The notes under the pieces are model-generated. The model did not search any database. It saw nothing but the letters and a program-made list of their open reading frames with translations, and had not been told where the DNA came from. From an uncultured euryarchaeote (GTDB taxonomy: Archaea; Thermoplasmatota; Poseidoniia; Poseidoniales; Poseidoniaceae), in assembly GCA_937892945.1 (NCBI GenBank), contig CALBIL010000098.1, forward strand, positions 1-64,000: a DNA stretch of 64,000 nt, given 5' to 3'. A program made the position numbers and the translations under genes. Numbering within the stretch: position 1 is the stretch's first letter; every line of letters begins with the position of its first letter. Below are positions 9,474 to 18,588 of the stretch, piece after piece.

Positions 9474-11153
9474 ATGTTTCGACGCTTGATGGCGTTGCTG
9501 TTTGTCAGCCTTTTTCTTGTACCGGCCATCCTCGCTCAAGACCCATCAACACCATGGGATGAAACACATTCTCTGTCATGGGAATATGATTTTGAATCGG
9601 GTTATATCTCGACATCTCCTTTGTTTACAGATGAACAACTTCTCGTTCGAACTTCAGGGCATGCTCAACCATCGGTGACTGCTTTTGACCTCTCGGGAAA
9701 TAAAATCTGGCAGCATAACAATTCTGCCTCAACCAATAACGACATGTCACCACTCCTTCATGTTCAAGCAGGTCAAGGCCAATGTGGCTCATGGCCTGAG
9801 ATGGTCTTGATTGGATGGACTGACGGTCTTGTTGAAGCTGTCAACCCTTCTGACGGTGAATTACTTTGGTCGACTCAATCCGAAGTTGTTGGGTGGGGGG
9901 TAACTGGGCAACTTGCACTGGATGGAGAATTTGTGATGATTCCAACACGGCAAGGGATTGGTCAGTACTGCCTTGCCGATGGCCAACAGCAATGGTGGAC
10001 TGAAACAGGATTGGGTTGGAGAAATGGAGTCGCTGTTGATGACTCAGGATATTTTATCGGCGATGAAGCAGGCTATCTGTGGCACATTAATCGGACAGGT
10101 GTTGCAACATCTCACGCACTTCAACTCGGGAAAATACGCCATGCCCCTTTGCTCACTGATGCCGGAATATTCATTCATGCTCAGTCGGATTCAGGAAGTA
10201 CTCTTGCAGTTTTTGATATCGCCAACGGCTCCCTTTCGCAACAGATTCCAGCAGGTTCTTCTCCGGCAATTCCGGTTCTACGAGGTGAATATGTTGTGGC
10301 AGGCGATTCTTCCAATCTACGAATACTCCATTGTTCAAATGCGTGTGTCATTCTCGATGAGATTGCCTTCCATACGAATGGCGAAATTGGCTGGTTTGAC
10401 AACGGTCAGATTTTTGCACCATCCAACCTCCCAGATTCAAACTGGGGATTTTTTACTTTTGATGGCCAAGATAACTTGACGTATTCACCCATTGAAGTAG
10501 GTCTACACGGCTATGGTACTGCTGCACCAATCCAACTTTCAGATGGAGTGATTACCTTTACGGCATTCGGAAATGATCAAGCAATTCTACGAGTCTACAG
10601 CGATCTTGAGGAGAGTGCCACATCACCTCCCTCCGATCTCGATTGGGGTGCACAAGTGCTTATCTTTGGGATGTTTGTCTTATTGGGATTCTCGAGTGCG
10701 CTTCTGTTAAATGGCAAACGAGAATGGTTCTTCCGTACATCAAGTTTGTTCGTTCTCATCATAGTGGTACTTCTCCTGCCCGATTTATCTTCACAATGGT
10801 CGAAATCCTTTGATGAACAATTTTCAGAACAGTCGTCTCCGGAGGAATGGAACGAACAATGGCCTGATGAATGGCTCGGTACACAAATTGTCATCTTTGA
10901 GATGAATGGTGAAGAACATTCGATTGGAGGCCTTGTTGGCCACACTGATGTTTTATCATTAACGGAAGCCGCTTGCGTAGCACTCGCTTTCGAACTTTCC
11001 AGCGAATCGACAGAACTGGGGTGGTATATTGAATCAATCGACGGCATCGAAGGGAAGGGTTGGGAATTCTCAATCGATGGCTCAAAAGGCATCATCTCAG
11101 TGGACCAATCGATGGTCAACGCCACTTCAATAGTCCGTTGGACTCCTGTATAA
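9474..11153 (+). CDS. Secreted PQQ-type propeller protein with DUF4430-like C-terminus
   Basis: A signal peptide (LMALLFVSLFLVPAILAQ) is followed by roughly 350 residues with repeated 'VxAFDLSGNKIW', 'VEAVNPSDGELLW' and 'GQYCLADGQQQWW' blades, typical of PQQ/pyrrolo-quinoline-like beta-propellers. Two hydrophobic helices follow (around AQVLIFGMFVLLGF and LFVLIIVVLLLP), then an external domain with GHTDVLSLTEAAC, WYIESIDGIEGKGWEFSIDG and an ending IVRWTPV. That last part resembles DUF4430, the transcobalamin-like ligand-binding fold. ATG 9474 is preferred over GTG 9465. The next gene is an ECF S-component, and DUF4430 proteins often sit next to such transporters in bacteria, so a role in capturing a vitamin (perhaps cobalamin) is inferred. 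Confidence 0.7.
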   Translation: MFRRLMALLFVSLFLVPAILAQDPSTPWDETHSLSWEYDFESGYISTSPLFTDEQLLVRTSGHAQPSVTAFDLSGNKIWQHNNSASTNNDMSPLLHVQAGQGQCGSWPEMVLIGWTDGLVEAVNPSDGELLWSTQSEVVGWGVTGQLALDGEFVMIPTRQGIGQYCLADGQQQWWTETGLGWRNGVAVDDSGYFIGDEAGYLWHINRTGVATSHALQLGKIRHAPLLTDAGIFIHAQSDSGSTLAVFDIANGSLSQQIPAGSSPAIPVLRGEYVVAGDSSNLRILHCSNACVILDEIAFHTNGEIGWFDNGQIFAPSNLPDSNWGFFTFDGQDNLTYSPIEVGLHGYGTAAPIQLSDGVITFTAFGNDQAILRVYSDLEESATSPPSDLDWGAQVLIFGMFVLLGFSSALLLNGKREWFFRTSSLFVLIIVVLLLPDLSSQWSKSFDEQFSEQSSPEEWNEQWPDEWLGTQIVIFEMNGEEHSIGGLVGHTDVLSLTEAACVALAFELSSESTELGWYIESIDGIEGKGWEFSIDGSKGIISVDQSMVNATSIVRWTPV

Positions 11154-11194
11154 CTTAGGTAAGCCTCAAATCATCAACCCTCTTGGGTCGAATC

Positions 11195-11854
11195 ATGTTC
11201 CAAGCAATGGGCGTACACGGCCCCGCTCTCTCACCTCTTACGAGTGTGTTACTGGATGTTGTTTTGCTTGGCTGCGCCTTTTGGCTATTAGCTAAACCGA
11301 CCAAGCGACCAGTTTTTGATTCATTGTTTTTGATGAGTTTGGTTCTTTCAGTCTCATTACTTCGAGTGGTAATGCAACCAATTCCGAATGTTCAACCCGT
11401 TACGGTTGCAGCTCTTTTGGTAGGTGCGCAATTGGGTGCTCGTCGCGGTGCTGCATTTGCAGTCCTTGTTGCTATGATCTCTAATTTCTTCATCGGTGAT
11501 GGCTGGTGGACTCTTTTCCAAGCAGCAGGATGGGCAAGTATTGCAATTGCAGGGTCCAGGTTGTCACTTGTAACCTCGACCGGCTTCAATATCGGCCGAG
11601 CATGTATGGCGTCAATTTTCGCTGCATTTTGGTTTGATTTCATCGTTTCATTCTCAATCCTCGACGGCACTATCGGCTTTACTGAATTCCTGATATATCT
11701 CGGGCACGGCCTACCGTTTGACTTCCTTCACATGATTGGAAATTTGACCTTTGTCGTTTGGATGGGTGGCTGGTTTACCCGACTTCTTGAGGAAGAGCCG
11801 AGTCTTGAAGAAATCGAATTTTCGGTGGTGAACAGCCATGGTATCGACGGTTGA
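11195..11854 (+). CDS. ECF transporter S-component (vitamin uptake)
   Basis: A six-helix membrane protein of about 219 residues. The segment LLVGAQLGARRGAAF, MISNFFIGDGWWTLFQAAGW matches the S-component pattern 'G...G...G...N.F.G.GPWT..QM..W', which forms the substrate pocket. S-components bind a vitamin and dock on a shared EcfA/EcfT energising module; none is in this window. The downstream order after a DUF4430-like protein, and a cobalamin adenosyltransferase later in the window, make cobalamin the leading substrate guess. ATG 11195 is preferred to TTG 11183. The 3' end overlaps the next gene by 17 bases. Confidence 0.8.
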   Translation: MFQAMGVHGPALSPLTSVLLDVVLLGCAFWLLAKPTKRPVFDSLFLMSLVLSVSLLRVVMQPIPNVQPVTVAALLVGAQLGARRGAAFAVLVAMISNFFIGDGWWTLFQAAGWASIAIAGSRLSLVTSTGFNIGRACMASIFAAFWFDFIVSFSILDGTIGFTEFLIYLGHGLPFDFLHMIGNLTFVVWMGGWFTRLLEEEPSLEEIEFSVVNSHGIDG

Positions 11855-12206
11855 TGAACCCTCGATGGTTTTTATCGCACGGCATGATTTGAAAATGTCA
11901 GCAGGTAAACTCGCTGTTCAATGCTCTCATGCTGCAGTTTCTTGCACCTTGAATGCTCGCAAAACACATGCCCGTCTTGTTGAAAGATGGAGAAATGCTG
12001 GTGCTCGAAAGATTTGTTTGCGTGCTGATGATTTGGCAACCTTACAACGTCTCGCAGGACAAGCCCAAGCAGCCGGCTTAGTCACATATTTGGTGAAAGA
12101 TGCGGGGCATACTGAAGTTCCACCTGGGACCGTTACAGTACTTGGCATTGGACCAGCGCCGCGCCGAGCGATCGATGCGCTTGTATCTGAATTGAAACCA
12201 TACTAG
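11838..12206 (+). CDS. pth2: Peptidyl-tRNA hydrolase, Pth2 family, copy 1
   Basis: Pth2 frees peptides from prematurely released peptidyl-tRNA in archaea and eukaryotes. The 122-residue protein has the family's RHDLKMSAGKLAVQCSHAA block, the KICLRADD segment and the closing DAGHTEVPPGTVTVLGIGP signature, so the active-site Lys, Asp and Thr positions appear kept. It starts inside the 3' end of the ECF gene and is followed 8 bases later by a second Pth2 paralogue. An alternative ATG lies at 11865. The two copies are clearly diverged, so this is not a recent duplication. Confidence 0.92.
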   Translation: MVSTVDEPSMVFIARHDLKMSAGKLAVQCSHAAVSCTLNARKTHARLVERWRNAGARKICLRADDLATLQRLAGQAQAAGLVTYLVKDAGHTEVPPGTVTVLGIGPAPRRAIDALVSELKPY

Positions 12207-12214
12207 GTGGTCAC

Positions 12215-12631
12215 ATGGGTCTTCGTTCGTTCCTGCATCGAATTACGGCCCCCCCTTTCCCTGGAGAACGATTGAACGAACCGTGTAAAATGGTCTGCGT
12301 CGTGAATCAAAGTTTGAAAATGGGTAAAGGAAAGATTGCCGCTCAAGTCGGCCACGGAGCAGTCATGGCGACGATGAAAGCAGGGGCTGAAACACCACAG
12401 AAACTCGAAAAATGGTTCACGACAGGTCAAAAGAAAGTTTGCCTCAAAGGACGAGATGCGGAGCATCTTCTCGAACTTGAACATCAAGCAAAAGCAGCCG
12501 GAATTTTGACAACTTTAGTCCATGATGCCGGCCATACTCAAATTCCGAGCGGCTCGCTTACAGTATTGGCCCTTGGCCCCGAAATCGAAGTAACCTTGGA
12601 AGCGATTACTGGTGAATTGAAATTACTCTAA
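12215..12631 (+). CDS. Peptidyl-tRNA hydrolase, Pth2 family, copy 2
   Basis: A second complete Pth2-like protein (138 aa) directly after the first. It has a 25-residue N-terminal extension ([17 protein letters not shown]) absent from copy 1, followed by [35 protein letters not shown] and [19 protein letters not shown]. Core motifs are intact. The adjacency and same order of motifs suggest an old tandem duplication; the two may differ in substrate or regulation. The ATG start follows the previous stop by 8 bases, so translation is probably coupled. Confidence 0.9.
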   Translation: MGLRSFLHRITAPPFPGERLNEPCKMVCVVNQSLKMGKGKIAAQVGHGAVMATMKAGAETPQKLEKWFTTGQKKVCLKGRDAEHLLELEHQAKAAGILTTLVHDAGHTQIPSGSLTVLALGPEIEVTLEAITGELKLL

Positions 12632-12675
12632 GACCACTCCATCGAATTGATGAACAGAGGCACTCTGCGAGTGAT

Positions 12676-13716
12676 ATGCGTGACTATCCATCTGACCGCG
12701 TCGACCTTCGATCCGATACGGTAACTCAACCGACACCATCGATGCGCGAAGCGATGATTCATGCGAAGGTTGGAGACGATGTTCTTGGAGATGACCCTAC
12801 AGTCACTCAATTGGAACAGCGGCTTGCCGCATTGTGTGGCAAAGAGGCTGCACTGTTCGTACCTTCGGGTACAATGTCGAACGCCATTGCACTTCGTGCC
12901 CATACATCCCCGGGTGACGAAATTATCACTGCAAAAAACAGTCATATCTATCTCTATGAAGGAGGCGGCTATGCTGCATTATGTGGCGCGTCCATCGCTT
13001 TAGTGGATGTCTATGGTGGATTGATGCGAGTCGAAGATGTTGAACGAGCAATTCGAAAGCAAGCGGGTTCTCTCTCCCACTATCCTGACGGCTCACTTGT
13101 CTGTGTTGAAAATACTTCGAACAGAGGTGGAGGTGCTTGTTATCCGCAAGAAACACTTGATGCGATTGCCGCTCTTGCCAAGGAAAACGACTGTGCCACT
13201 CACATGGACGGTGCCAGAATTTTCAATGCCGCAGTTGCTACAAAGACTTCAGTCGCCCGAATGGTCAGAGATTATGATTCAATATCGATTTGTTTTTCCA
13301 AAGGATTAGGAGCGCCAGTTGGTTCGGTTTTGGTCGGTTCTACAGCCTTTATTGCACGTGCTCATCGCTGGAGAAAGATGTTCGGTGGCGGTATGCGCCA
13401 AGCCGGGATCCTTGCAGCAGCATGCTTGTACGCACTTGACAATAATATCGACCGTCTTGAAGAGGATCATCGTAGGACGAAAGTATTGGCAGAAGCGATT
13501 CACCAAATTGAAGGATTTGAAGTGGAAATGCACACCGTAGAAACCAACATGGTTTATTTCCAATCTGAAGTTCCAGCAATCCAAGTGATGGAGCAACTAC
13601 GTGCATCAGGCATCGATGTCATGGATATTCAACCTCACGCATGTCGAATTGTTATTCATTTACACATAACCGATGAAGACATTCAACGGATATTAGATAC
13701 ATTTGCCGCATTTTGA
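12676..13716 (+). CDS. ltaE: Low-specificity L-threonine aldolase
   Basis: A PLP enzyme that cleaves L-threonine or L-allo-threonine to glycine and acetaldehyde. The N-terminus carries the family's [19 protein letters not shown] signature, then [11 protein letters not shown], the '[10 protein letters not shown]' phosphate-binding region, the [12 protein letters not shown] aspartate block and the Schiff-base lysine in [14 protein letters not shown]. At 346 residues it is full length with no missing catalytic block. It is probably the last gene of the run starting at mcm, since a promoter with its own TATA box follows. Glycine supply for folate-type C1 metabolism is a plausible use. Confidence 0.93.
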   Translation: MRDYPSDRVDLRSDTVTQPTPSMREAMIHAKVGDDVLGDDPTVTQLEQRLAALCGKEAALFVPSGTMSNAIALRAHTSPGDEIITAKNSHIYLYEGGGYAALCGASIALVDVYGGLMRVEDVERAIRKQAGSLSHYPDGSLVCVENTSNRGGGACYPQETLDAIAALAKENDCATHMDGARIFNAAVATKTSVARMVRDYDSISICFSKGLGAPVGSVLVGSTAFIARAHRWRKMFGGGMRQAGILAAACLYALDNNIDRLEEDHRRTKVLAEAIHQIEGFEVEMHTVETNMVYFQSEVPAIQVMEQLRASGIDVMDIQPHACRIVIHLHITDEDIQRILDTFAAF

Positions 13717-13717
13717 G

Positions 13718-13730
13718 ATATTATATATCG
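13718..13730 (+). promoter_or_regulatory. TATA box for a leaderless transcript
   Basis: ATATTATATATCG has its TTATATAT core centred near 13724, immediately after the threonine aldolase stop. Adding the usual 26-27 bases gives a transcription start within a base or two of the ATG at 13749, so the next mRNA is probably leaderless. Confidence 0.6.
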
Positions 13731-13748
13731 TAGAATGCCAATCCTTGC

Positions 13749-16118
13749 ATGCGGGGTCGGAATCACAACATAGCCTGCTCGGTATGTGAGCGTCAATCTT
13801 CAGTCAGTCCTTGCCGCCTTTGTTCCTCATTAATCGTGAGTAAAAAAGGCCAAAAATGGACGCACCAAATTGATATGTCTCATCATGAACAAGCACAAGA
13901 ACTCATTGGTGGGTCGGATAAATCGGCACAACAACGATGGATGAATCTACGAAAAAACTCCAATCATCTCGAAGATGTTCAATGGGCGAGGTTAGAGGAT
14001 GAAACGCTTGACCCTGTCTTAACAGCACCTTGTAATAGTGAAGAATTAGATGAAATTATCCAACGAGTTTCCGATGGTATTCGCCTTGAAACTTTACAAC
14101 GACTTTACCTTCATGGAGGGTTTGTACTCCATGATGGCGTTCGAATTTCATTCATCGGGGGACGCTTACTTGTCAACGGCAGAACTATGCCCGCAGAAGT
14201 TCCTATGATCTCGCTTCTCAATGTACTCTCCTCGAAGTCGGCCCGTACAGGTTGGGATTTGACGAAATTATTTGTCGCATTTGGATCTTTAAACATCAAC
14301 AATATCGAAGCTTTCAATCCGCAGCAAATCCCCCCTCGAGTCCTACGTCGTCGGCGATTTAGATCCCCGCTTCAGAAACCAGGTGCTTCAGTTCTGTTCA
14401 CTTGGATTGAATGGATGGCCGAAGAACATCTCACTCCTCCAGAAAATTATCCACTTAATCCCGTTGGAGTTTGGGCTCGCGACATTCGAGTACAATTAGG
14501 AGTCTCGGAGCGGGTGAAATTCGACCAAAACATTGTTGAAGCTTTCAAGCATCATCCCAAAGGTCTCGATGAATTGAATGATTTCCCTTGGATGAAACGC
14601 TGGCTAAGTTATCAAGCATCGACCCAATTTAACTCGAACCGCCCTTGGCCATTTTCAATCGTTGAAAAGCGATTCAAATTTATGGTTCGCAGTAAAAACG
14701 ATGCTACGAGAAAAACATCAGTTCCAGATAAACCTGAAATTTGGGCATTTTTGCTCTCCAGTGCTTTTTCACCAATCACATCGAATACAGGAGAATTGCT
14801 GTATGCTTTGCAGTACAATTGGACCAGTCAGAACACCGAAAGTCAAGAAATAGCCGCACCGTTGCGCCGCTCAATACAATTTTTGCGAGAAGTAATTGAT
14901 GGAAACGCTGACCGGATATTCATTCATGATGAGCATCTTTTGGTAATTGGCCGACTTGGCCATTTCTACGAAGTACGAGTTGGCCGAGGGGCACACGGTG
15001 CTCCGTTTGTTATCGATTCTATCGACTCACTCGAGTCACGTCAAACTCATCCAATTTGCATCCATGATGGTACTTTCCACTCGACCGTACCTTTGGGCGA
15101 TACGATTGTTTCTGTTCTCCTTGCTCTGCTTGATGACATTAACACCTCGGCAGAAATTGACAGTCTCCTCCATCATATTACACACTTTTCACCGTTGGGT
15201 TTTCCATCCAAACTCACCGAAAAACATCTTCGCTTTTTCAACACGAAAGCTCTTCAAGCACTGAAAGAAGTTGTTACCAAACACTCTCCTCGAGGAAGAA
15301 TTGGAATTGAATGGTTGCCTCAACCGCCCGTACATGAACTCGGCATCGAGAATCAGGCCAATCAAAACATGCAGCATTTGTTCCGGAGGAACCTTGCATA
15401 CAATCGGAGAAGATGGCAAATCGAAGCTGACGCTTCTGTCCAAACGTATCGAACACAGTTGTTGATTGAACACGCTCTGGCGGCAGATTCAGTTCTTCCA
15501 CACCCTCAATTTATTGAATTCTGGCACAAATCCTTCGATGAACTCGTAGAAGAACGTCGTGGACGAGGTATCCATCACTTCCTCCACCATCACCAAGTTG
15601 GAGATGAACGGATGTACCTTCGTAATTATGAACGTGACGAAAATGCTCTTCCTCTTGGAGATATACGAAACGGTGAACGCAGATATTGCGAAGTCTTTCC
15701 ACGGATTTGGGAGGCGCTCATGCACCACCCCATCGGTGCAACTTTCCAAATGGGTGTACTTGATGTCGGTGCGCTCACTTTTGAAAATTGCCACCTCGGA
15801 GTAACGATTCGAAACGCCCAAGAACGCAGAATGGTACGAAGGTTTTCGGCTATGTTGGGTTTTGTCGAACAAGGTCGAAACGGAGGTTCAGTCGTTTTTG
15901 TCCGAAGAGATCATCCCCGTCCACAAGCACGACGTCAGCTCACCACATTACTCAACGCAGCACAAGAAACACTCGGAGCACATGGCGCTCCACCATGGTG
16001 GTGGCACTACGATACCGTGTGTGAAACCCCTCGAGAAGTACCTGAATTCCGATGGGAACTTGAACAAGACTTACGAGACCAGAATGATCGTAATGGTCCA
16101 GAAGAGTATGCGCCTTAG
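13749..16118 (+). CDS. Large unknown protein with N-terminal zinc ribbon
   Basis: I do not recognise this 789-residue protein. C10-x2-C13 and C22-x2-C25 form a compact four-cysteine zinc site at the N-terminus. The rest is soluble, rich in Trp, Arg and His, with a region FLHHHQVGDERMYLRNYERDE near residue 615 and a C-terminal segment containing HHPIGATFQMGVLDVGALTFE and FVRRDHPRPQARRQ. No Walker motif, nuclease motif or membrane helix is evident. It has its own TATA box placed for a leaderless message and is convergent with the thioredoxin-like gene, whose end lies 2 bases away. A nucleic-acid-related role is possible from the zinc site and basic content, but is not shown. Confidence 0.75.
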   Translation: MRGRNHNIACSVCERQSSVSPCRLCSSLIVSKKGQKWTHQIDMSHHEQAQELIGGSDKSAQQRWMNLRKNSNHLEDVQWARLEDETLDPVLTAPCNSEELDEIIQRVSDGIRLETLQRLYLHGGFVLHDGVRISFIGGRLLVNGRTMPAEVPMISLLNVLSSKSARTGWDLTKLFVAFGSLNINNIEAFNPQQIPPRVLRRRRFRSPLQKPGASVLFTWIEWMAEEHLTPPENYPLNPVGVWARDIRVQLGVSERVKFDQNIVEAFKHHPKGLDELNDFPWMKRWLSYQASTQFNSNRPWPFSIVEKRFKFMVRSKNDATRKTSVPDKPEIWAFLLSSAFSPITSNTGELLYALQYNWTSQNTESQEIAAPLRRSIQFLREVIDGNADRIFIHDEHLLVIGRLGHFYEVRVGRGAHGAPFVIDSIDSLESRQTHPICIHDGTFHSTVPLGDTIVSVLLALLDDINTSAEIDSLLHHITHFSPLGFPSKLTEKHLRFFNTKALQALKEVVTKHSPRGRIGIEWLPQPPVHELGIENQANQNMQHLFRRNLAYNRRRWQIEADASVQTYRTQLLIEHALAADSVLPHPQFIEFWHKSFDELVEERRGRGIHHFLHHHQVGDERMYLRNYERDENALPLGDIRNGERRYCEVFPRIWEALMHHPIGATFQMGVLDVGALTFENCHLGVTIRNAQERRMVRRFSAMLGFVEQGRNGGSVVFVRRDHPRPQARRQLTTLLNAAQETLGAHGAPPWWWHYDTVCETPREVPEFRWELEQDLRDQNDRNGPEEYAP

Positions 16119-16120
16119 GT

Positions 16121-17053
16121 TCAATCTCTACGCGTCAGTACAGCTGCAAAAAGAACACAAAGGCTGGCGAAGAGTGAAGCAGCAGGTATCTCTTCTCCGG
16201 GACTATCTGCTACTGCTGGGCTTTCTACTTCTGGTTCCTCAACTTCAGCTGGTAAGTTGAATTGATAAATCAGATGAACAGATAAATCATTCCCATCGTA
16301 TGCTGGAGGGAGTGTAATGTTTGCACTTCCCGAAAGGTCATTGGAAGTTAAGTTGATTTCTCCCAGTTCAATGACTCCCCTTACAACATGAGGGTAGTCT
16401 CCAAGGCCGTTTGAGCCTTCTTCAAAAGAAGCAGATTGTTCAACAATCCAAGCATAGGCAAACAGTGAACTCTTTTCATCGTAACCATCGAGGTCGTGAA
16501 TGGATGTCAAATCAACAGGTTGAATTGCCCATGTGGCCGTCCCAGTTGAGTTACTTGTCGGATTCCAAGTGAATGTTGAGCTACCGGAAATATTCATATT
16601 TTGTTGGGCAAGTTCAGTAAACTCACTTTCTAAAGAATCTGCATCAGTCACGCTTCCAACTTTGATGACAGAGCCATTAAACACGACCACTGGTGGAGCC
16701 TTTATGCCATAGCGGTCATGGAATCGCTGATCGATTTCAATGCTGCCAAGCGGGTCTTGGACTTCGTTAATTGCTCGATGCGTGTGGTACTGCTGTAAAC
16801 CCGTATCGTTTTCGATGTAATCCAGTGCATGCTCGACATCGACACAATTCGAACACCATGTGGCGGTGTAGACTTCTACAATCGATGGCATTTCACTGAA
16901 ATTAACAGTCGATGTTCCTGACTGATTTGCCTCAAACGACTGTCCTCCGAACAGTACGCCAACGCCAGTGGTTGTTGCTGGTGCAGCAACACTCAAAGTT
17001 GGGCCAATCGCAGTTAGAATTAAGATTCCGACAAGAACGAACGATTTCCGCAT
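16121..17053 (-). CDS. Surface-anchored thioredoxin-fold protein
   Basis: A signal peptide (FVLVGILILTAIGPTLSVAA) leads to a thioredoxin-like domain with VEVYTATWCSNCVDVEHAL, i.e. a CSNC redox pair, and the cis-Pro region KAPPVVVFNGSV. About 130 residues of beta-rich sequence follow, then a short Pro/Glu spacer and a C-terminal membrane helix (IPAASLFASLCVLFAAVLTRRD). It probably acts in thiol-disulphide exchange outside the membrane. I chose the ATG at 17053 because the signal peptide starts there; an upstream in-frame start at 17122 would put 23 hydrophilic residues before it. It overlaps the TFB 3' end by 34 bases and so is likely co-transcribed with it. Confidence 0.75.
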   Translation of the reverse strand: MRKSFVLVGILILTAIGPTLSVAAPATTTGVGVLFGGQSFEANQSGTSTVNFSEMPSIVEVYTATWCSNCVDVEHALDYIENDTGLQQYHTHRAINEVQDPLGSIEIDQRFHDRYGIKAPPVVVFNGSVIKVGSVTDADSLESEFTELAQQNMNISGSSTFTWNPTSNSTGTATWAIQPVDLTSIHDLDGYDEKSSLFAYAWIVEQSASFEEGSNGLGDYPHVVRGVIELGEINLTSNDLSGSANITLPPAYDGNDLSVHLIYQFNLPAEVEEPEVESPAVADSPGEEIPAASLFASLCVLFAAVLTRRD

Positions 17054-18231
17054 ACTCTTCCGAGTCGGAACTTGGCTATCAAAGCATTCTGCTTGTGTGA
17101 CTCGCTCAACAATTCTTTGCATGTTTGACTCATGGCGAAAGCACCGTTGTCTTGGAACTCTCCCGATGCAGACTCTACCACCAACGCTTCATAACGAGAA
17201 CGAATACCACTGCTGGTTAAGCCAAATACATCTGCGATAAGGTCGGCAGCACCTGATTGCAATCCGAATGTAGTGAGGCTAGCATACGTAGAAACAGACA
17301 CCAACATACGCTCTTCAATATTGATTGTGAGGGCCTCACCCGTACCTTCTTTGAGCAGCGCTATTCGCGACTCGGTCTCATAGAGAACCCGCTCATACTC
17401 TTCCTGATTGTAATGGTTTCCAAGCATGTCAAAGGTATGCTCCAAGGCCTGAACGATCGCATCCTCTCGCTTGTCATTCGCATTTTTACGAGGTGGCATT
17501 GCAGCCCAACCCATGGTAACTCGAGCCTTCCAATGACGGAGAATGCTGATTCGTGCATTCATGATTTGCTTTGGAACGATTCCAGCTTGTTCCATTGTTG
17601 CACGACGGTCAAACTTCGACATGATTCCCAAATCTCCAGCGAGCTCAACGATAGCAGCTGCAATGATGACCGCATTCTGTTCATCTGAAGAGCCTTTGAT
17701 GCCTTTCTTCTTTCGACAAATCGATTGCTTTGGCATGCCTAGGCCCTTAGCCATCGCCTTTCCTTGTTTCTTCCGAATCACTTCCTGCTCACCAGTCAAA
17801 GGCCGGCAAGACATTTCCACGATGAATCCGAGGGTGTGCAAAGTATGGCGGCCGTACAAACTCTCAATGTTGTTTCTCACGCGTTGAACAAAGGGGTGAG
17901 GGTTATACACGGAACTGCGGTCGATTTTTTCGAGGAGATAGAACTTTTTTTTGTTTTTCACGCTTCGGGAGTCAAACTTCATCTTCGGGCCAGTTCCGCC
18001 AAGTCGTCGATTGACGTCCTTATCGTTTCGAACTGCATGGTAGTGTGCACCTTCTCCAAACAGGGCAGCCCCGTTATCGTTGGCTTCGATTTCTTGGTCC
18101 TTGTGGACAAGACCACACGCATTACACCAGGTTTCACCCTTTTCGGGGACGTACTTGAGGTCCTTGCTGCAACATTCGTCGCACTGCGTTAGTTCTTGCT
18201 TCTTCATATCTTCCATTTTTTCATTTTTCAT
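17020..18231 (-). CDS. tfb: Transcription initiation factor B (TFB)
   Basis: TFB joins TBP on the promoter and recruits RNA polymerase. The N-terminal zinc ribbon is C17-x2-C20...C36-x2-C39, followed by a B-reader/linker region with RRLGGTGPKMKFDSRS and two cyclin-like repeats, the second near LTTFGLQSGAADLIADVFG. It is 403 residues against about 300-330 for most archaeal TFBs, with an insertion of basic residues (around GMPKQSICRKKKGIKG) between or within the repeats, so it may be a divergent paralogue. The start is an ATG behind AAAGGAG. A leader of about 100 bases is predicted from a TATA box at 18358-18367. The downstream thioredoxin-like gene overlaps. Confidence 0.88.
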   Translation of the reverse strand: MKNEKMEDMKKQELTQCDECCSKDLKYVPEKGETWCNACGLVHKDQEIEANDNGAALFGEGAHYHAVRNDKDVNRRLGGTGPKMKFDSRSVKNKKKFYLLEKIDRSSVYNPHPFVQRVRNNIESLYGRHTLHTLGFIVEMSCRPLTGEQEVIRKKQGKAMAKGLGMPKQSICRKKKGIKGSSDEQNAVIIAAAIVELAGDLGIMSKFDRRATMEQAGIVPKQIMNARISILRHWKARVTMGWAAMPPRKNANDKREDAIVQALEHTFDMLGNHYNQEEYERVLYETESRIALLKEGTGEALTINIEERMLVSVSTYASLTTFGLQSGAADLIADVFGLTSSGIRSRYEALVVESASGEFQDNGAFAMSQTCKELLSESHKQNALIAKFRLGRVCGNRSFLSES

Positions 18232-18357
18232 CTTAATCGTCTCCTTTCTTGTTTTTTGTTGAGGGTGGATGAGGTGGTAAGCCTCAGCCCAGAAAATCTC
18301 CTAAAAAACTACTTTTGGGGCTTTTTCCCTGCCAACATACCCAGTAGCAAAGTCATC

Positions 18358-18367
18358 ATATTTTAAA
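18358..18367 (-). promoter_or_regulatory. TATA box for tfb
   Basis: On the minus strand GCATTTAAAATATGATG contains a TTTAAAATA core. Transcription would start near 18336, leaving a leader of about 105 bases before the TFB ATG. Confidence 0.45.
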
Positions 18368-18446
18368 TGCACGGTCATCAAGAGTTTTTTTACTGGAACA
18401 AGAACCTTTCATGTTTCAACACAACACTAACTATTCTTTTCGACAG

Positions 18447-18455
18447 TATATAAGG
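18447..18455 (+). promoter_or_regulatory. TATA box for the AddAB-like operon
   Basis: TATATAAGG is the clearest TATA match in the gap; the start site would fall near 18477, about 110 bases before the ATG at 18589. A second weaker candidate (CATATAGAC) lies near 18501. Confidence 0.5.
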
Positions 18456-18588
18456 AAAGCAAATCTCAAAGGGTATACCGGCCCCGAAAACTCCCCGATT
18501 ACATATAGACTGGAAGGAGGTATTTCTGGAGATTTACCGAGAGGCTTCAAGAACAGTCGGCGATTGTAGTGATGCTGAGGCGACGAAG

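Larger units (their letters stand above)
18232..18588. other. 357-base gap between TFB and the AddB-like gene
   Basis: The only gene-free stretch over 300 bases. It is AT-rich in the middle and holds two divergent promoters: a TATA box for TFB (18358-18367, minus) and one for the AddB-like gene (18447-18454, plus). Each predicts an untranslated leader near 100 bases. On the TFB side it contains the short stem TGAGG/CCTCA at 18268-18285. No open frame with a ribosome-binding site, tRNA or repeat was found. Confidence 0.6.

Noticed and set aside
9958..10479. A 173-codon open frame on the plus strand
   Set aside because: It sits in another frame within the propeller protein; it lacks a start context and motif and is explained as a shadow.
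12628..12945. A minus-strand frame near the pth2/threonine aldolase boundary
   Set aside because: Antisense to the conserved start of threonine aldolase with no motif of its own.
18232..18588. Gap inspected for a small RNA or tRNA gene
   Set aside because: No cloverleaf, no long stem-loop beyond short arms; the AT-rich promoters explain the base content.
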